DNA of 64,000 nucleotides, taken from Boswellia sacra. Its lineage: Eukaryota > Streptophyta > Magnoliopsida > Sapindales > Burseraceae. Numbering within the stretch: the stretch's first letter is position 1; each line of letters opens with the position of its first letter. The notes under the pieces are model-generated. The model saw only the letters and a list, made by a program, of their open reading frames with translations, had not been told where the DNA came from and ran no database searches. Made by a program: the position numbers and the translations under genes. The stretch covers positions 310,001 through 374,000 of the forward strand of contig SNVD02009911.1 in NCBI GenBank assembly GCA_013180625.2. The letters run 5' to 3'. This document shows positions 37,271 through 47,624 of this stretch, piece after piece.

Positions 37271-40200
37271 TGCTTACAACTCAGCAAAGAAAGTTGTACA
37301 ACGAAGGTTTTGGGTTTTCAAAAAGTGGAGAGAACAGCAGTCACGGCATTAATGCTACTGGTACACAGTTGAGAGGTTGTTCATGTGACGGAAAGAATGA
37401 GGATGATTGTTAGCGTGCCCTCTAGGATTTATAGAAAGATTCATTGGCTTAGAATCGGACGAACGTGAATAGTCTCTTTATTTCTATTTAGTAACTGTAT
37501 GATGGCAATTAATTCATCAGTTGGCGAAATTAAGGATCCATCCCCCGAATCCATTAATCTAGACTACTATTGTACCTTTTTTTATATTTATACACATAAA
37601 AATTATTAATATCACACAAAAAGGGTAATTAATAAAAAGATAAAAGAAAATAGATCATATAATTAAACCACATTAATAAGCTCCATTATGAATTATTGAA
37701 TTGATTGAAAAAAACAATGCATTGGAATTTTAAAGTGATACACGGCACGGATTACAGGTAGGCTTTTGTCCTGGCTACGTGGTATATATGTGAATTAAAA
37801 AGGTGTGGTCATCATTTAGCAGAAAATGACGCAAATTTCCCTCTCATTTCACGTCTAGGAGGTGATTAATTTCTTCTGAGTTGTGATCGAACAAAACGCA
37901 CGTATTGTACAAAATCATTAAAATATGATCTTGATGGTTTATCTTAATTTTCTGGCCAATAGAGCTTGAAGGTTAAATTCATCTTAAGAGATCTTTAACC
38001 CCTGCGCGCGTTCACATACATGCCCATCAGCTTTCATCATTTTATTCTAACGTCATTATCCTAATTTGTTAGTATTTTGGCATTTCATCCTCACCCGTCA
38101 CCTCTCCTCCATATTCACGATTGTTCTACTCTCATATATTCACCCCCACAAACTAGCATTTTGTCTTATCTTTGTAACCATCAAGTTGAAGGATCAGGAG
38201 ATCTAGATCCAACTTAATTAGTGATTAATTCTCAACTGAGAAAATCATCTCTGGTGGGATTGGGATATTGGGTTGATTACTTCCATTAGCAATTGATAGA
38301 TGCTAGATCCCCCCAATTTCTTCTTTACTGACTCTTTATCTTACTTAAAGACCCAACAAACATACCTAACCTTAGGTTATTTCTTCTTACTTAGTTTACT
38401 AACTCTTTCATCTTCCCTAGTTACAGAACCAACAAACGTACCGAACTTATCTTGACTAGAGGAACCATTTTCCATCTTAAGATGTAATTTTGAAAACAGT
38501 AATAAATAACTTTTTGAATTGATTGATGCCATTAATGGTTATCATATCCTGGATTTGCATTGGGAAGAAGCCAATGTGACATCTTCGACGCTGGTAGCGT
38601 AGTTTTTTTTTCTTTAAAGGCGTGTATAAACTATCAAGTCTGAAAAGGAGGATAAATTTATTGCCGGATTGTGCTAACTGGCTGATTGGCCCCACCACCA
38701 ATGCCCATGATTAGGCATCTCATGTCATTTGATTCTAACCGTGTACGTAACCCCTTTCGCTTTTATTTTGCTTTTGCCTTTTCTTCTTTCACATATGCCC
38801 GATCCGATTATTCGATCTATTTAGAAAGGCACTCATAAAATGCCGTGCCCGTGCGTCAGTACGTGACCTACTCTAGAGTAAATGCATCAAGATTTCCACA
38901 GAAGCAGCATCAGATGACCTGGTAATCGATTTAATTTGCAGAGGATAAGAGAGTTCCATCAATGCTACTAGGATTTAAGAGTCCATGAAGTCACCGCCAG
39001 CCTTAAAGATTTAGGGCGCTTTTGGAGCGCCGCACAGGCCAGTCGTAATGGGTTGCGGGAGTTCGGCTTGAGGTGGCAGCCTAGGGCCCCTAGCTATGGC
39101 AAAACACGAGAGGGCATATCATATATCGCTTGCAATTAGTCCACGTTTCCCCTTGGGTCTATGCAGTAGGAGAGGAGAGAGGGGGACATTAATAGTTAAT
39201 ATGATAGCATCAAATACAATTCAATCCAATCTTATCCCCTTTAAAAGTTACTATAATCCAATTCAGTGTAAACAAATGTCTTGAATGTGGGGCACATTGA
39301 AAATCTGAAACCCCATCAAAGACTTCTAACAAAATAAATTTATTCCGATAAGATTCCAGTTTATTGATAAATTGGGTCCACAGATGGCATAGTTGACGGG
39401 GAAAAGAAGGATCGATTAGGGTCATTAGTTGTTACACGGATTAAGTTGCTGTCACCCATCAAATTCTTGTAGCCAATCCAGCTCCAGCATGCACATGGCC
39501 TTTTTGACTTGCAAAATGTAAGTTAATGGAGTTAAATTATTACAATTTACAAAGCTTAAAGCTCTGTTAATTATTCTCTAAGGTAATACAAAATAACTTC
39601 AAATTTGTTGTAGTTGTCTTCAGTAGATAGGGAGAAGCCATGGTTTTTAATACACCTGGGACAAATGTAAGTATCGGCAGGCATGCACAGGTGCAAATGC
39701 AATTAGACACATGAATTTCATTTCAATTATTGTAGAAACACGTAGCTGTAAAGAGATCTGAATTCAGTGAAACAAGATCTCGCAGAGAAGGGTAGGAATG
39801 CCAGTGAGACTCGGTAACAATTTGATAAATAATTGGAAAAAGAAGAAGGGAAAGGACTGAAGATAGAGAAAGAGAAGAGAATCTAATTACATAGAACTTC
39901 TCAGGATATGCGGTTCTGTTAAATTCAATTTAAGAAACCACTGGGATTAAAATATCCAATGAAAAGGAAATCAACTCCAAATAATTTATCAGCTTTCCTC
40001 ACATCAATGTCAAGACAAAAATAGACTCATCTCCTTTCAGTGATGCTTAAAGACACATAACCTCTTAAGACACTCTACCTTCAGACAAAGAATATAATTG
40101 GAATCAATTGAAATGATTCTAAAGTAAATTAAATTCATATCTATAATTGAACCTTTAACAGACTAAGTAATGCCATCAATAATAAAGCTCAATCTCTCCT

Positions 40201-40594
40201 AAGTGATTTTCATCTAGAATCAAGAGAGTCCAAAAATTTTGGCGAAAATCATACTTGTTATCTTTGCATCAAGAAAAGAACATTTGACGATATTTATGAA
40301 TAAAATGAAAGCAACAGCAATAACTGTATTCTCAAAGTCATGGTTTATCAAAATTTTGTTCAAGCCTGTTTCACATTCACACATAACAGGCCAAAAGTTG
40401 GTATACCAAGTAAATAATTTCAATCAAAATAAGACATATTTACGGAAAGAATGGTTACAGCATATTACAAAGCAAACTCTGCAGATTTCTCTACAAGACA
40501 TGTAGCTTAGAACCAGCGATAAACTAATGGTAAATTACAAATTATTAGCTTGATAGAGTTAACTTACAGAAGTGTGTGTACCCTAAATGTTACA
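37271..40594. other. Intergenic: mannanase promoter side and RPK2-type 3' side
   Basis: No gene is recognised. TATAAAT on the minus strand at 37433-37427 is the best core promoter candidate for the mannanase gene, 157 bp upstream of its ATG. Around 39010-39095 the sequence is notably GC-richer and includes a GGCGC-TTTTGGA-GCGCC inverted repeat. The rest is AT-rich spacer; the part next to 40595 will include the 3' UTR of the receptor kinase gene. Confidence 0.45.
37427..37433 (-). promoter_or_regulatory. TATA-like motif of the mannanase gene
   Basis: TATAAAT on the minus strand lies 157 bp upstream of the ATG at 37270. Confidence 0.4.
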
Positions 40595-43500
40595 CTAAGA
40601 TGGGGGCTGAATCTGCTTCAACCGTTGGGCCACTTGCCTCATAGATGGTCTGGAGGAAAGAGATTCCCGTGTACACATAATAGCCAATTGAAGCATCTCA
40701 ATCAGATCATCATGGGGTCCACAATCCCAAAGCCCAGCTGTGAAAAATTCACTAGGCCGCCCCTGCTGGAGTAGCATACTTGCCCAAGCCACAATGTTGA
40801 AACCGTTTCCATAGGAAGAGAAGGACGGGTCCAAAGCCTTCTTGTCAGATATTAGCTCAAGAAGAACAACGCCATAACTGTACACATCTGCTTTGTCAGA
40901 AACCCGGCATGTCATTGCATATTCAGGAGCAACATATCCAAAAGTCCCTGCCACATCAGTAGTGGCATGCGTCTCTGAAGTACCTAAAAGCCTTGCAAGC
41001 CCAAAATCAGATAAATATGCGTTTAAGTTATTATCCAGTAAAATGTTGCTTGGTTTGATATCACGATGCAATACCCTAGGGACAGACTCATCATGTAAAT
41101 AAGCTAGGGCACGTGCAACATCTAAGGCAATCTTATGCAATATACTCCATTCTACTCTCCTCCTTGGTCGTTCCTGGATGAATCTTTGTAGATTTCCACC
41201 AGGCAGGTAGTTGTAGATAAGGAACATTTCCACTTCACTGACATAGTAACCTATCAATGTTACAAGGTTACGATGCTGCACTCTTCGAAGAGTTTTGATC
41301 TCAGCATCAAACTGTTGAACACCTTGAAACCGCCCAAGTGAAAGCCGTTTCACAGCCACGACAACTCCAGGAATGATCTCAGCCTTATATGTGGCTCCAA
41401 ACCCTCCACTTCCAATGCAGTTTTGAACACTGAAGCCACCAGTAGCCCTAACGACCTTTTCATATGTCAGCTGCAAACCAATGTTGTTGAAAATTACAAC
41501 ATCCTTCCTTACTGAGCCAGGATCAGATACAGAATTGCATGAAATTTTCTTCATAAATACAAGGAGGAATACCAAGGCCATGAGAACTGAAAAAATAATT
41601 GAGGCTGATGTGATGGAGGCAATTTCTATTGGATTGAACACTCTGCTGTGTCTATGTATGCTTCCCATGGAAGAATCAGTGTCTTGTTGTGAAGCATTAC
41701 CAGAGTGCCGCTGCTCCCACTCGGAGGATGAAGGATCAGTATGACATGGTTCAAGATTAGGATTTCCTTGCACATTTTCACATTTTCTTAAATTTTCATT
41801 CAGAGGGATAGAACCAGACAAGTTGTTGAAAGATACATCAAACACTGAGAGCAAAATTGTTGTACTGAAGCCAGACGGTATTTTCCCAGTGAGTTTATTA
41901 TGATCCATCCTCAAAATACTAAGATGCCCAAGTTTTGATAAATAAGATGGTATCTCTCCTGAAAGAGAATTCCAAGAAAGTTCCAAAACCTCCAATGATG
42001 TCAGTTGAGCTAAATCCTGAGGTATTGCACCAGTAAAGTTATTACTGGACAGAGAAAGGTACTTCAATTCCTTCAACTTACCCATGTAGGATGGTATGGG
42101 ACCTTGCAACTGGTTTCTACTGAGATTAAGGTTAACTAAAGAATCCAAGTTAGCAAAAGTCAGAGGAATAAAACCAACAAATCCATTTCCTGCCAAGCTC
42201 AAAATTTTGAGGCACCTACAATGGCCCCCCATGTCTGAAGGAAGTTCTCCAATAAGTTTGTTGTTACTGATATCAAAGATCAGGCTATCCAAACTGAGGC
42301 ACAGATCAAAGGAATATGTAGACATATTGGCCTTAAGATTATTCTTACCCAACCAAAAGCCATAGAAAGGCCTGCTAGGCAAGCCATCTGAATCAATTAA
42401 AAAGGGAGGAACTGGACCAGTGAACAGATTGCTGCTGAAATCATGTAATATAACCAAACCATTAGAAGGAGAAGCAGAAGGAACAACCCTCCTAAAAGCC
42501 TTACTGTAGAAGAAAGACTCATAAAATCCAAGCAAGTCAACATATGAAATTGACAAATTTGCAGACACCTTAGAACATTCACCATGAGAAAACCTAGGAA
42601 TATCTCCAGATAAAGAATTTTGGCTGACATTAAAGACAAGCATGCACCGCACGGGAATTTCTTCAGGAAGCAACCCAGTCAAGTTATTGTTGCTCAAGTC
42701 AAGAAAGTACAAGCTCTTACAATCACCAAGAGACACAGGGATTTGTCCTGTAAAGAAATTCTGTGCTAAATTCAGCATCTGCAATTTAGAACAAGCCTCC
42801 CAGCTCTGAGGAAAAATGCCCTCCAGATTCACGCTTGGAGCCCAGAATATACTAAGATTTGGAAGTCTGGTGATACTATCTGGCAATTCCCCATCAAAAA
42901 AGTTAAAATCCTCCTCTCCCTCAGCCACTGGCTGAATTGACAAATTATCATCATCTCTCTCCAGCAGGGGGCCATAGTTACTTTTCAGCACAAGCACTTT
43001 CAACTGCTTACAGTTGCCCAACTCCGGTGGCACAATACCACTCAAGAAGTTCCGGGACAAGTCAAGGACTTCAAGATTCCCAAGTCCACCAAAACTCGAA
43101 GGAATATAATCTTGCAACATGTTAGAAGACAATATTAAAGACCGGAGTTCAGTGCAATTCCCTAAGTTTGACGGAATTGAATCAGAAAGTGAATTCCCAG
43201 CTATATGCAAATGCTGAAGACTCCTACAATTGTCACCCAACTCCTCCGGAATAGAACCACTCAATCCATTGAACGATAGAGAAACAACTTGCAGATTCCT
43301 AAAATGAGCAAAAACGGCTGGAATTGTTCCGTTAAATCGATTCCCGGAAAGATTAATGACTCGTAACAAAGTACAGTTTTGGAGACTAGACTTTATAGGT
43401 CCATAAAAAGCATTAAAACCCAAGTCAAGAATCTCTAAATGCGAAAGATTGCCAATCTCTACAGGCAGCTCTCCAAAGAACCCATTAAACCCAAGTAACA

Positions 43501-43963
43501 AAGCTCTCAGTTGAGTAAGTCGACCAATAGCAGACGAAAGCTTTCCACTCAATTTTGAGGATAAATTCTCTCCAATTTCATCACTACCATCATAAAAGCA
43601 AGGAAAGAGTAAAGAAAAGTTACCTGCAGGCGCGGGAAGGGAGAGTAAAGAGCACGTACGGTTGAGATTAGAGGAGAGATGGAGAGCGGTAACTCGCCCA
43701 GAATGTGGGTCACAGGTAACACCTTGCCAAGAACATGAATCAGTGTCTTTAGGGTTCCAATTAGAAGTTAACCCTAGTGGGTCCTCAGTTATGGCGGATT
43801 TGAGTTCAAGCAATGCATCTTTATCTCCATCATGAGCACCAGCTGCAGCCAAAGCTACTAAACTGGAAAAAATTCGCATGCAAACGAGAAAACATAATGG
43901 ATTGCAAAGTAAGAGAAAGCGGCCTTGCTTTTGGTGACTGTAATTATGTAATAGTTTTGGCAT
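40595..43963 (-). CDS. LRR receptor-like kinase, RPK2/TOADSTOOL2 type
   Basis: A single uninterrupted frame of 1122 residues; Arabidopsis RPK2 is also intronless and about 1150 residues long. A hydrophobic signal region (about 15-42) is followed by the LRR N-cap (DKDALLELKSAI through SCSWQGVTCD), then leucine-rich repeats broken by a non-LRR island near the middle. A transmembrane segment (SITSASIIFSVLMALVFLLV) lies near residue 780, and the kinase domain starts at about 851. The kinase keeps GSGGFGATYK, Lys872 (VAVK), HRDIKPSN with Asp968, and DFG with Asp986, so it should be active. RPK2 acts at the plasma membrane in CLV3/CLE peptide signalling, meristem maintenance, anther development and embryo patterning; this role is inferred by family. 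An alternative internal start at Met29 would still leave a signal peptide. Confidence 0.93.
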   Translation of the reverse strand: MPKLLHNYSHQKQGRFLLLCNPLCFLVCMRIFSSLVALAAAGAHDGDKDALLELKSAITEDPLGLTSNWNPKDTDSCSWQGVTCDPHSGRVTALHLSSNLNRTCSLLSLPAPAGNFSLLFPCFYDGSDEIGENLSSKLSGKLSSAIGRLTQLRALLLGFNGFFGELPVEIGNLSHLEILDLGFNAFYGPIKSSLQNCTLLRVINLSGNRFNGTIPAVFAHFRNLQVVSLSFNGLSGSIPEELGDNCRSLQHLHIAGNSLSDSIPSNLGNCTELRSLILSSNMLQDYIPSSFGGLGNLEVLDLSRNFLSGIVPPELGNCKQLKVLVLKSNYGPLLERDDDNLSIQPVAEGEEDFNFFDGELPDSITRLPNLSIFWAPSVNLEGIFPQSWEACSKLQMLNLAQNFFTGQIPVSLGDCKSLYFLDLSNNNLTGLLPEEIPVRCMLVFNVSQNSLSGDIPRFSHGECSKVSANLSISYVDLLGFYESFFYSKAFRRVVPSASPSNGLVILHDFSSNLFTGPVPPFLIDSDGLPSRPFYGFWLGKNNLKANMSTYSFDLCLSLDSLIFDISNNKLIGELPSDMGGHCRCLKILSLAGNGFVGFIPLTFANLDSLVNLNLSRNQLQGPIPSYMGKLKELKYLSLSSNNFTGAIPQDLAQLTSLEVLELSWNSLSGEIPSYLSKLGHLSILRMDHNKLTGKIPSGFSTTILLSVFDVSFNNLSGSIPLNENLRKCENVQGNPNLEPCHTDPSSSEWEQRHSGNASQQDTDSSMGSIHRHSRVFNPIEIASITSASIIFSVLMALVFLLVFMKKISCNSVSDPGSVRKDVVIFNNIGLQLTYEKVVRATGGFSVQNCIGSGGFGATYKAEIIPGVVVAVKRLSLGRFQGVQQFDAEIKTLRRVQHRNLVTLIGYYVSEVEMFLIYNYLPGGNLQRFIQERPRRRVEWSILHKIALDVARALAYLHDESVPRVLHRDIKPSNILLDNNLNAYLSDFGLARLLGTSETHATTDVAGTFGYVAPEYAMTCRVSDKADVYSYGVVLLELISDKKALDPSFSSYGNGFNIVAWASMLLQQGRPSEFFTAGLWDCGPHDDLIEMLQLAIMCTRESLSSRPSMRQVAQRLKQIQPPS

Positions 43964-44276
43964 TTTCAGACTTCTGAGGGGCGGAGGGCGGCGGAAGGAG
44001 AAGTTTAAGCTTAGAAAAGAAGCAAAAAGCTACGGTTGGTCATGGAAAGAAAGTGTGTTGGATTGGATTCGGAAGTTTGCACAAGTGAAGTGAAGTGAAG
44101 TCGTGGCGCAGAGGAGTTGAACGTGTGGAGAGTGACAGTGACATTGAGTACAAAGTCAACCGTCAAGAAGACACGAGAGGGAGAAAGTCTAAAGTTTCTA
44201 TTAAGTACTACTGTTTGGCAATTTTTGTCGGACACTTGTGGTTGACTCAAAGTACATTCAAATGTTTCAAGAAGTG
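43964..44276. other. Upstream region of the RPK2-type gene
   Basis: This is the probable 5' leader and proximal promoter of the minus-strand receptor kinase gene. No convincing TATA box was located. Confidence 0.4.
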
Positions 44277-44835
44277 TCAGTGGCGAATGTAAAGTGTTTT
44301 GAAAATAGTTCCTGTAAGAGTTGAGATAAAATTAATGAATAGAGGATCATTTCTAGTAAATATACGTCCTATTTTTTTCTCCAGATTTTCTCCTACATAT
44401 TTTTCTTCTAGTTCTTCAAAAAATAATTCATTATATTTCTCTAATTTTTGTACTGATACTTTTCTTTGAAATTCTGAGCAAGCTAGTTCATCCCTTTGTA
44501 TCGGTTTCTTGGTTTTAAAATAAAATTCAGATTAATACTTTTTAGATGGGATAATTAACACATGGGATTTCCTGGAGTTCATTACAATATATTTTATAGG
44601 CCATTTATGCCTTAAAAACTTGTCAATTATTCTTGCACAATATAGAGTTTTGAGATAAATTAATATTGTTTATCCTGTCAGGATTGTAAGTTGTTTCTTT
44701 CCAAAACCTGTAGCTACCTACTGTGGTTACAATTTTAAAATGTTGCACTCCTTCATCTTCACAAAACTTGTCAAATTGGTTAGATGTGTACTTTTTACCA
44801 CAGTCACTTCTTAGAGCTTTTATTTTGTGACCACT
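44277..44835 (-). pseudogene. Decayed retroelement sequence including a Ty1/copia integrase fragment
   Basis: On the minus strand, 44835-44623 translates to a piece containing IKALRSDCGKKYTSNQF followed by CEDEGVQH. This matches the copia integrase core pattern (IKTLRSD-G-EY-S-F-F---GI-H), where the Asp belongs to the catalytic triad. A second frame, open from 44531 to the stop at 44277 (84 codons, Lys/Glu-rich, containing KKPIQRDELACSEFQ), has no recognised family. Stops separate the two. No LTRs, protease or reverse transcriptase were found, so this is an old fragment. Confidence 0.55.
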
Positions 44836-45773
44836 TTGATTTCAACCAAAATAAAAATAAAAATAAATCAATCAATCGTCTTCTACACTAACTGAGCCTT
44901 CTATTGGACTCTTTTAGGTGATTAAGCTGCAAATGGCTGTGAATCAAGCTGGAGCTCGAATTGTTCTATAGTAGCAAAAGGTTGAAACGTTGCACATAAG
45001 TTCTCCTGTTTCAGCGGCGAAAGATCCATTTTCCTACCGGCTAACGTTATTAATTATTTTTACTTTTAATATTGAACGTAGTTTCTTCCTCATGCACACT
45101 TACTAGATGGTTTCTTTTCCACATGGCTGTGTTAATTTTCTTGTTTATCTGTTGTAGCTATTCTCAAATGGTATATATGCAGGAGTCAGAGCAGTGACAT
45201 GTAACCCTGCTCGAATCAATGCATGCGGTAACGGACAAATTTCACGACCTGTTGCTTTAGCAATTTGTCCTTTGTCATTGGGAAATTTCTTCGATGAGGT
45301 TGTTTCTGTACCATAGAATAGAATTTGTCTTTTCATGTGATTCATTACTGGTCCTGGTAGTCAATCCGAATCTTGATAGATGTAGTAAAAATTTTATTCC
45401 AACCTCTATCACCTGAAAAAAATATCTCGATACTCACTTGCAATATCAAGATAAGGATATCCACTTGTGACATATGATAATAAATTTGGTTCATAAATAA
45501 TAGAATTTTTTTTGTTTTTCCACTTAGAAGTTTTTTCTTATTGTGTAATCTTGATGGGTTTTTGATGTTTGTCATTGACTTTATTATGTTGGTAGTGATG
45601 ATGGCAGAGGCAATGGTGGTGGTGGTGGTGGTGATGGCAATAGTAATGGTGTTGATGTCAATTGATTTTTGCATAATTGGAATTTTACCGGTCATTTTAT
45701 GTGGTTTTTGACTGGGAAACGTTGAAAGTCAAATTTGTCCTTTAAGCCGTTACTCATCTATAACAGCGTTAGC
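44836..45773. other. Intergenic spacer with a GGT/GAT-rich simple repeat
   Basis: No gene is seen. A GGTGGTGGT-rich stretch occupies about 45600-45655; its complementary strand reads as Thr/Ile-rich frames that look artefactual. Confidence 0.5.
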
Positions 45774-46236
45774 ATCTAGCGTAGGGATGGTAGAAAAACC
45801 CGCGTAATCCGAGTATCTGGATTTTCTCCGAAAAATCTGGGTGAAAAAAATCCAGATTATTCGGGTAAAAAATCCGGGTGTCGGGATATTTAAAAAAAAA
45901 ATTCAGATGCGGTGCGGGTGCGGTATTATAAAAAAACCCCGCACCCGCATAATTCTTAAAAAAATTAAGAAAAAAATAGGAAAAAATCCGGGGAAATCTG
46001 GGTTTTTCCGGGTGAAGATAAAAATGAAAAAAAAATCCGAAAAAATCCAGGTTTTTTTACTGGTGATGTGCGGGTGCGGGTGCGATAATCTCAAAACTCG
46101 CAAATACCAGCACCCAGAAAAACCCGAAAAAATCCAGATTTTTCCGGAGATCGGGGACAAGATACAAAATCCGGGTGCGGGTGTGAAAACGCAAAATCCG
46201 CACCCGCACCCGGATTTTGCTATCCCTAATCTAGAG
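45774..46236. mobile_element. hAT-type MITE (447 bp) with 8-bp target site duplication
   Basis: The element occupies 45782-46228. The left end is TAGGGATGGTAGAAAA and the reverse complement of the right end is TAGGGATAGCAAAATC, an inverted repeat of the Ac/hAT type. The flanking octamers are ATCTAGCG (45774-45781) and ATCTAGAG (46229-46236), 7 of 8 identical. Inside, CGGGTGCGGGTG and CACCCGCACCCG motifs and repeats like AAAATCCGG are scattered in both orientations, as expected for subterminal transposase-binding repeats. There is no transposase; the long frames on both strands are by-products of the repeats. Confidence 0.85.
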
Positions 46237-46819
46237 GGTCTTTGATGAATTTTAAAAAATAATAATAACAAGGATTATTGGGTAAAACACAACGGTGAAT
46301 CGGTGGTCGAATTATGGGGCCGAATTACCGCAATTACATAAGCCCAATCCAACTTGTAGCTAATCTTTTTGACTATCACATACATATAAAAAGCGAAGTC
46401 GAGCTTCAATAACCAAAATTCAAAAAAAAATTCGCGCGCATTTCAGAATTGGAATATTTAAATTCGAACAATAAACAAAAGCTGAGTGGCAACCAGAATC
46501 GAACAAATTGATCGCGATCGCAGAATTGAAAGGCTATTCAACTACAGGTAGCGTTTGAAGGCTTCATTTAAATCGATCGAGGGATTTTCTAGATCCTTGA
46601 CTTGATATTACGGCTTTACTTACATGTGATGCGATTAATTTGTTTCAATTATTGATGATTGCGTTAGATTAGATAATATTTGTTTCGCATTTTGAATCGA
46701 ATAGAAATCTTATCGGATGGTAAGAAATCAAGAATTATTGAAAAAAGCTTTGTCAGAATAGCAATTGAAATTGATCAATATCGTCGTTGCCAGCCTTAGA
46801 AACAGTTGTTTAAATTGAA
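46237..46819. other. Upstream region of the small helical-protein gene
   Basis: No separate gene is seen. This is a probable promoter and 5' leader; a leader intron is possible, since CTACAG|GTAGCG occurs near 46547 and TTAG occurs close to the ATG. Confidence 0.35.
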
Positions 46820-47624
46820 ATGGAGACGGAAGGGATTGAATTTGACGCTCCTAGGAAACGCACCAAAACAACGGTACATTTGTCTGTGTTCATAATGTTT
46901 AAGATAATTTTTTGAAAGAGCTCTGCATAGCAAATTATGGACACAGATTATAAATATTTGTCTTGTCATTTAGATGGAAGAGAACGAAAAGGAGACTGTA
47001 GAGAAGGACGAAACTGAGACAGGCGTGGCATCTGAAGAGATGGAACTTAATATCACTAATATTTTTGAGAAGATTGAACGCTTCACTGAAATGGTATAGC
47101 TTTATTTAGTCATGCATTTGCATTCAGCACATCACTCTGATAATTTGAAGAGTTAGTGAGCTGTGATCCATCAATCTCAATCTGAATGATTCCATCATCT
47201 TCGAGAAGCTAAGAATGTTCATATGTTGCATTGAGATACGCGAATTTAATTTGTTTCTCTTCTCTTCTCTTCAAGCGTTTGTAACTTTTTTTTTGCCTAA
47301 TCATCTACGTAGGTGTCTGAGTTACTGGAATCAGGGAAGACAATGTTCAAAGAACTGAGTAATGAATTTGAAGAGAGGTTGATTATGTGAGTGATCAATT
47401 TGATATATGGGATTTTATTTTGTTCTCTTTTATAGGTGAAGTTATTTACATTTTCATATTCGAACTCATATGTTATATGTATTTGCAGGATGCATAAGGA
47501 ACAAATTGAGAAATGGCAGGAGGAGATCAAAGAATTGCGGTTGCTTGATTCCTCAAATGAGGAGGCCAGTGCTGTCCTGCATAATGCTCATTTTCTACTT
47601 CAGAACTCTCATATTGAGTCTTGA
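46820..47624 (+). CDS. Small acidic, helical protein of unknown function
   Basis: Four exons, 46820-46873, 46974-47093, 47313-47386 and 47489-47624, join in frame with GT-AG introns to 127 residues. The N-terminus carries a basic PRKRTK cluster (possible nuclear signal), followed by an acidic Glu/Lys-rich stretch. The second half (ITNIFEKIERFTEMVSELL onward, through QIEKWQEEIKELRLLD) has a heptad-like pattern predicting a coiled coil. The C-terminal motif NEEASAVLHNAHFLLQ looks like a conserved family signature, but I do not recognise the family. No signal peptide or membrane helix is seen. The splice structure and uniform coding character make it a real gene; function is unknown. Confidence 0.7.

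Noticed and set aside
41481..43125. Frames on either strand overlapping the receptor kinase gene
   Set aside because: The minus-strand LRR kinase frame explains this sequence completely; the others are out-of-frame readings.
45841..46271. Long frames of 122-134 codons on both strands
   Set aside because: They lie almost wholly inside the hAT-type MITE and arise from its CCGGGTGCGGG-type repeats and A runs; the translations are low-complexity.
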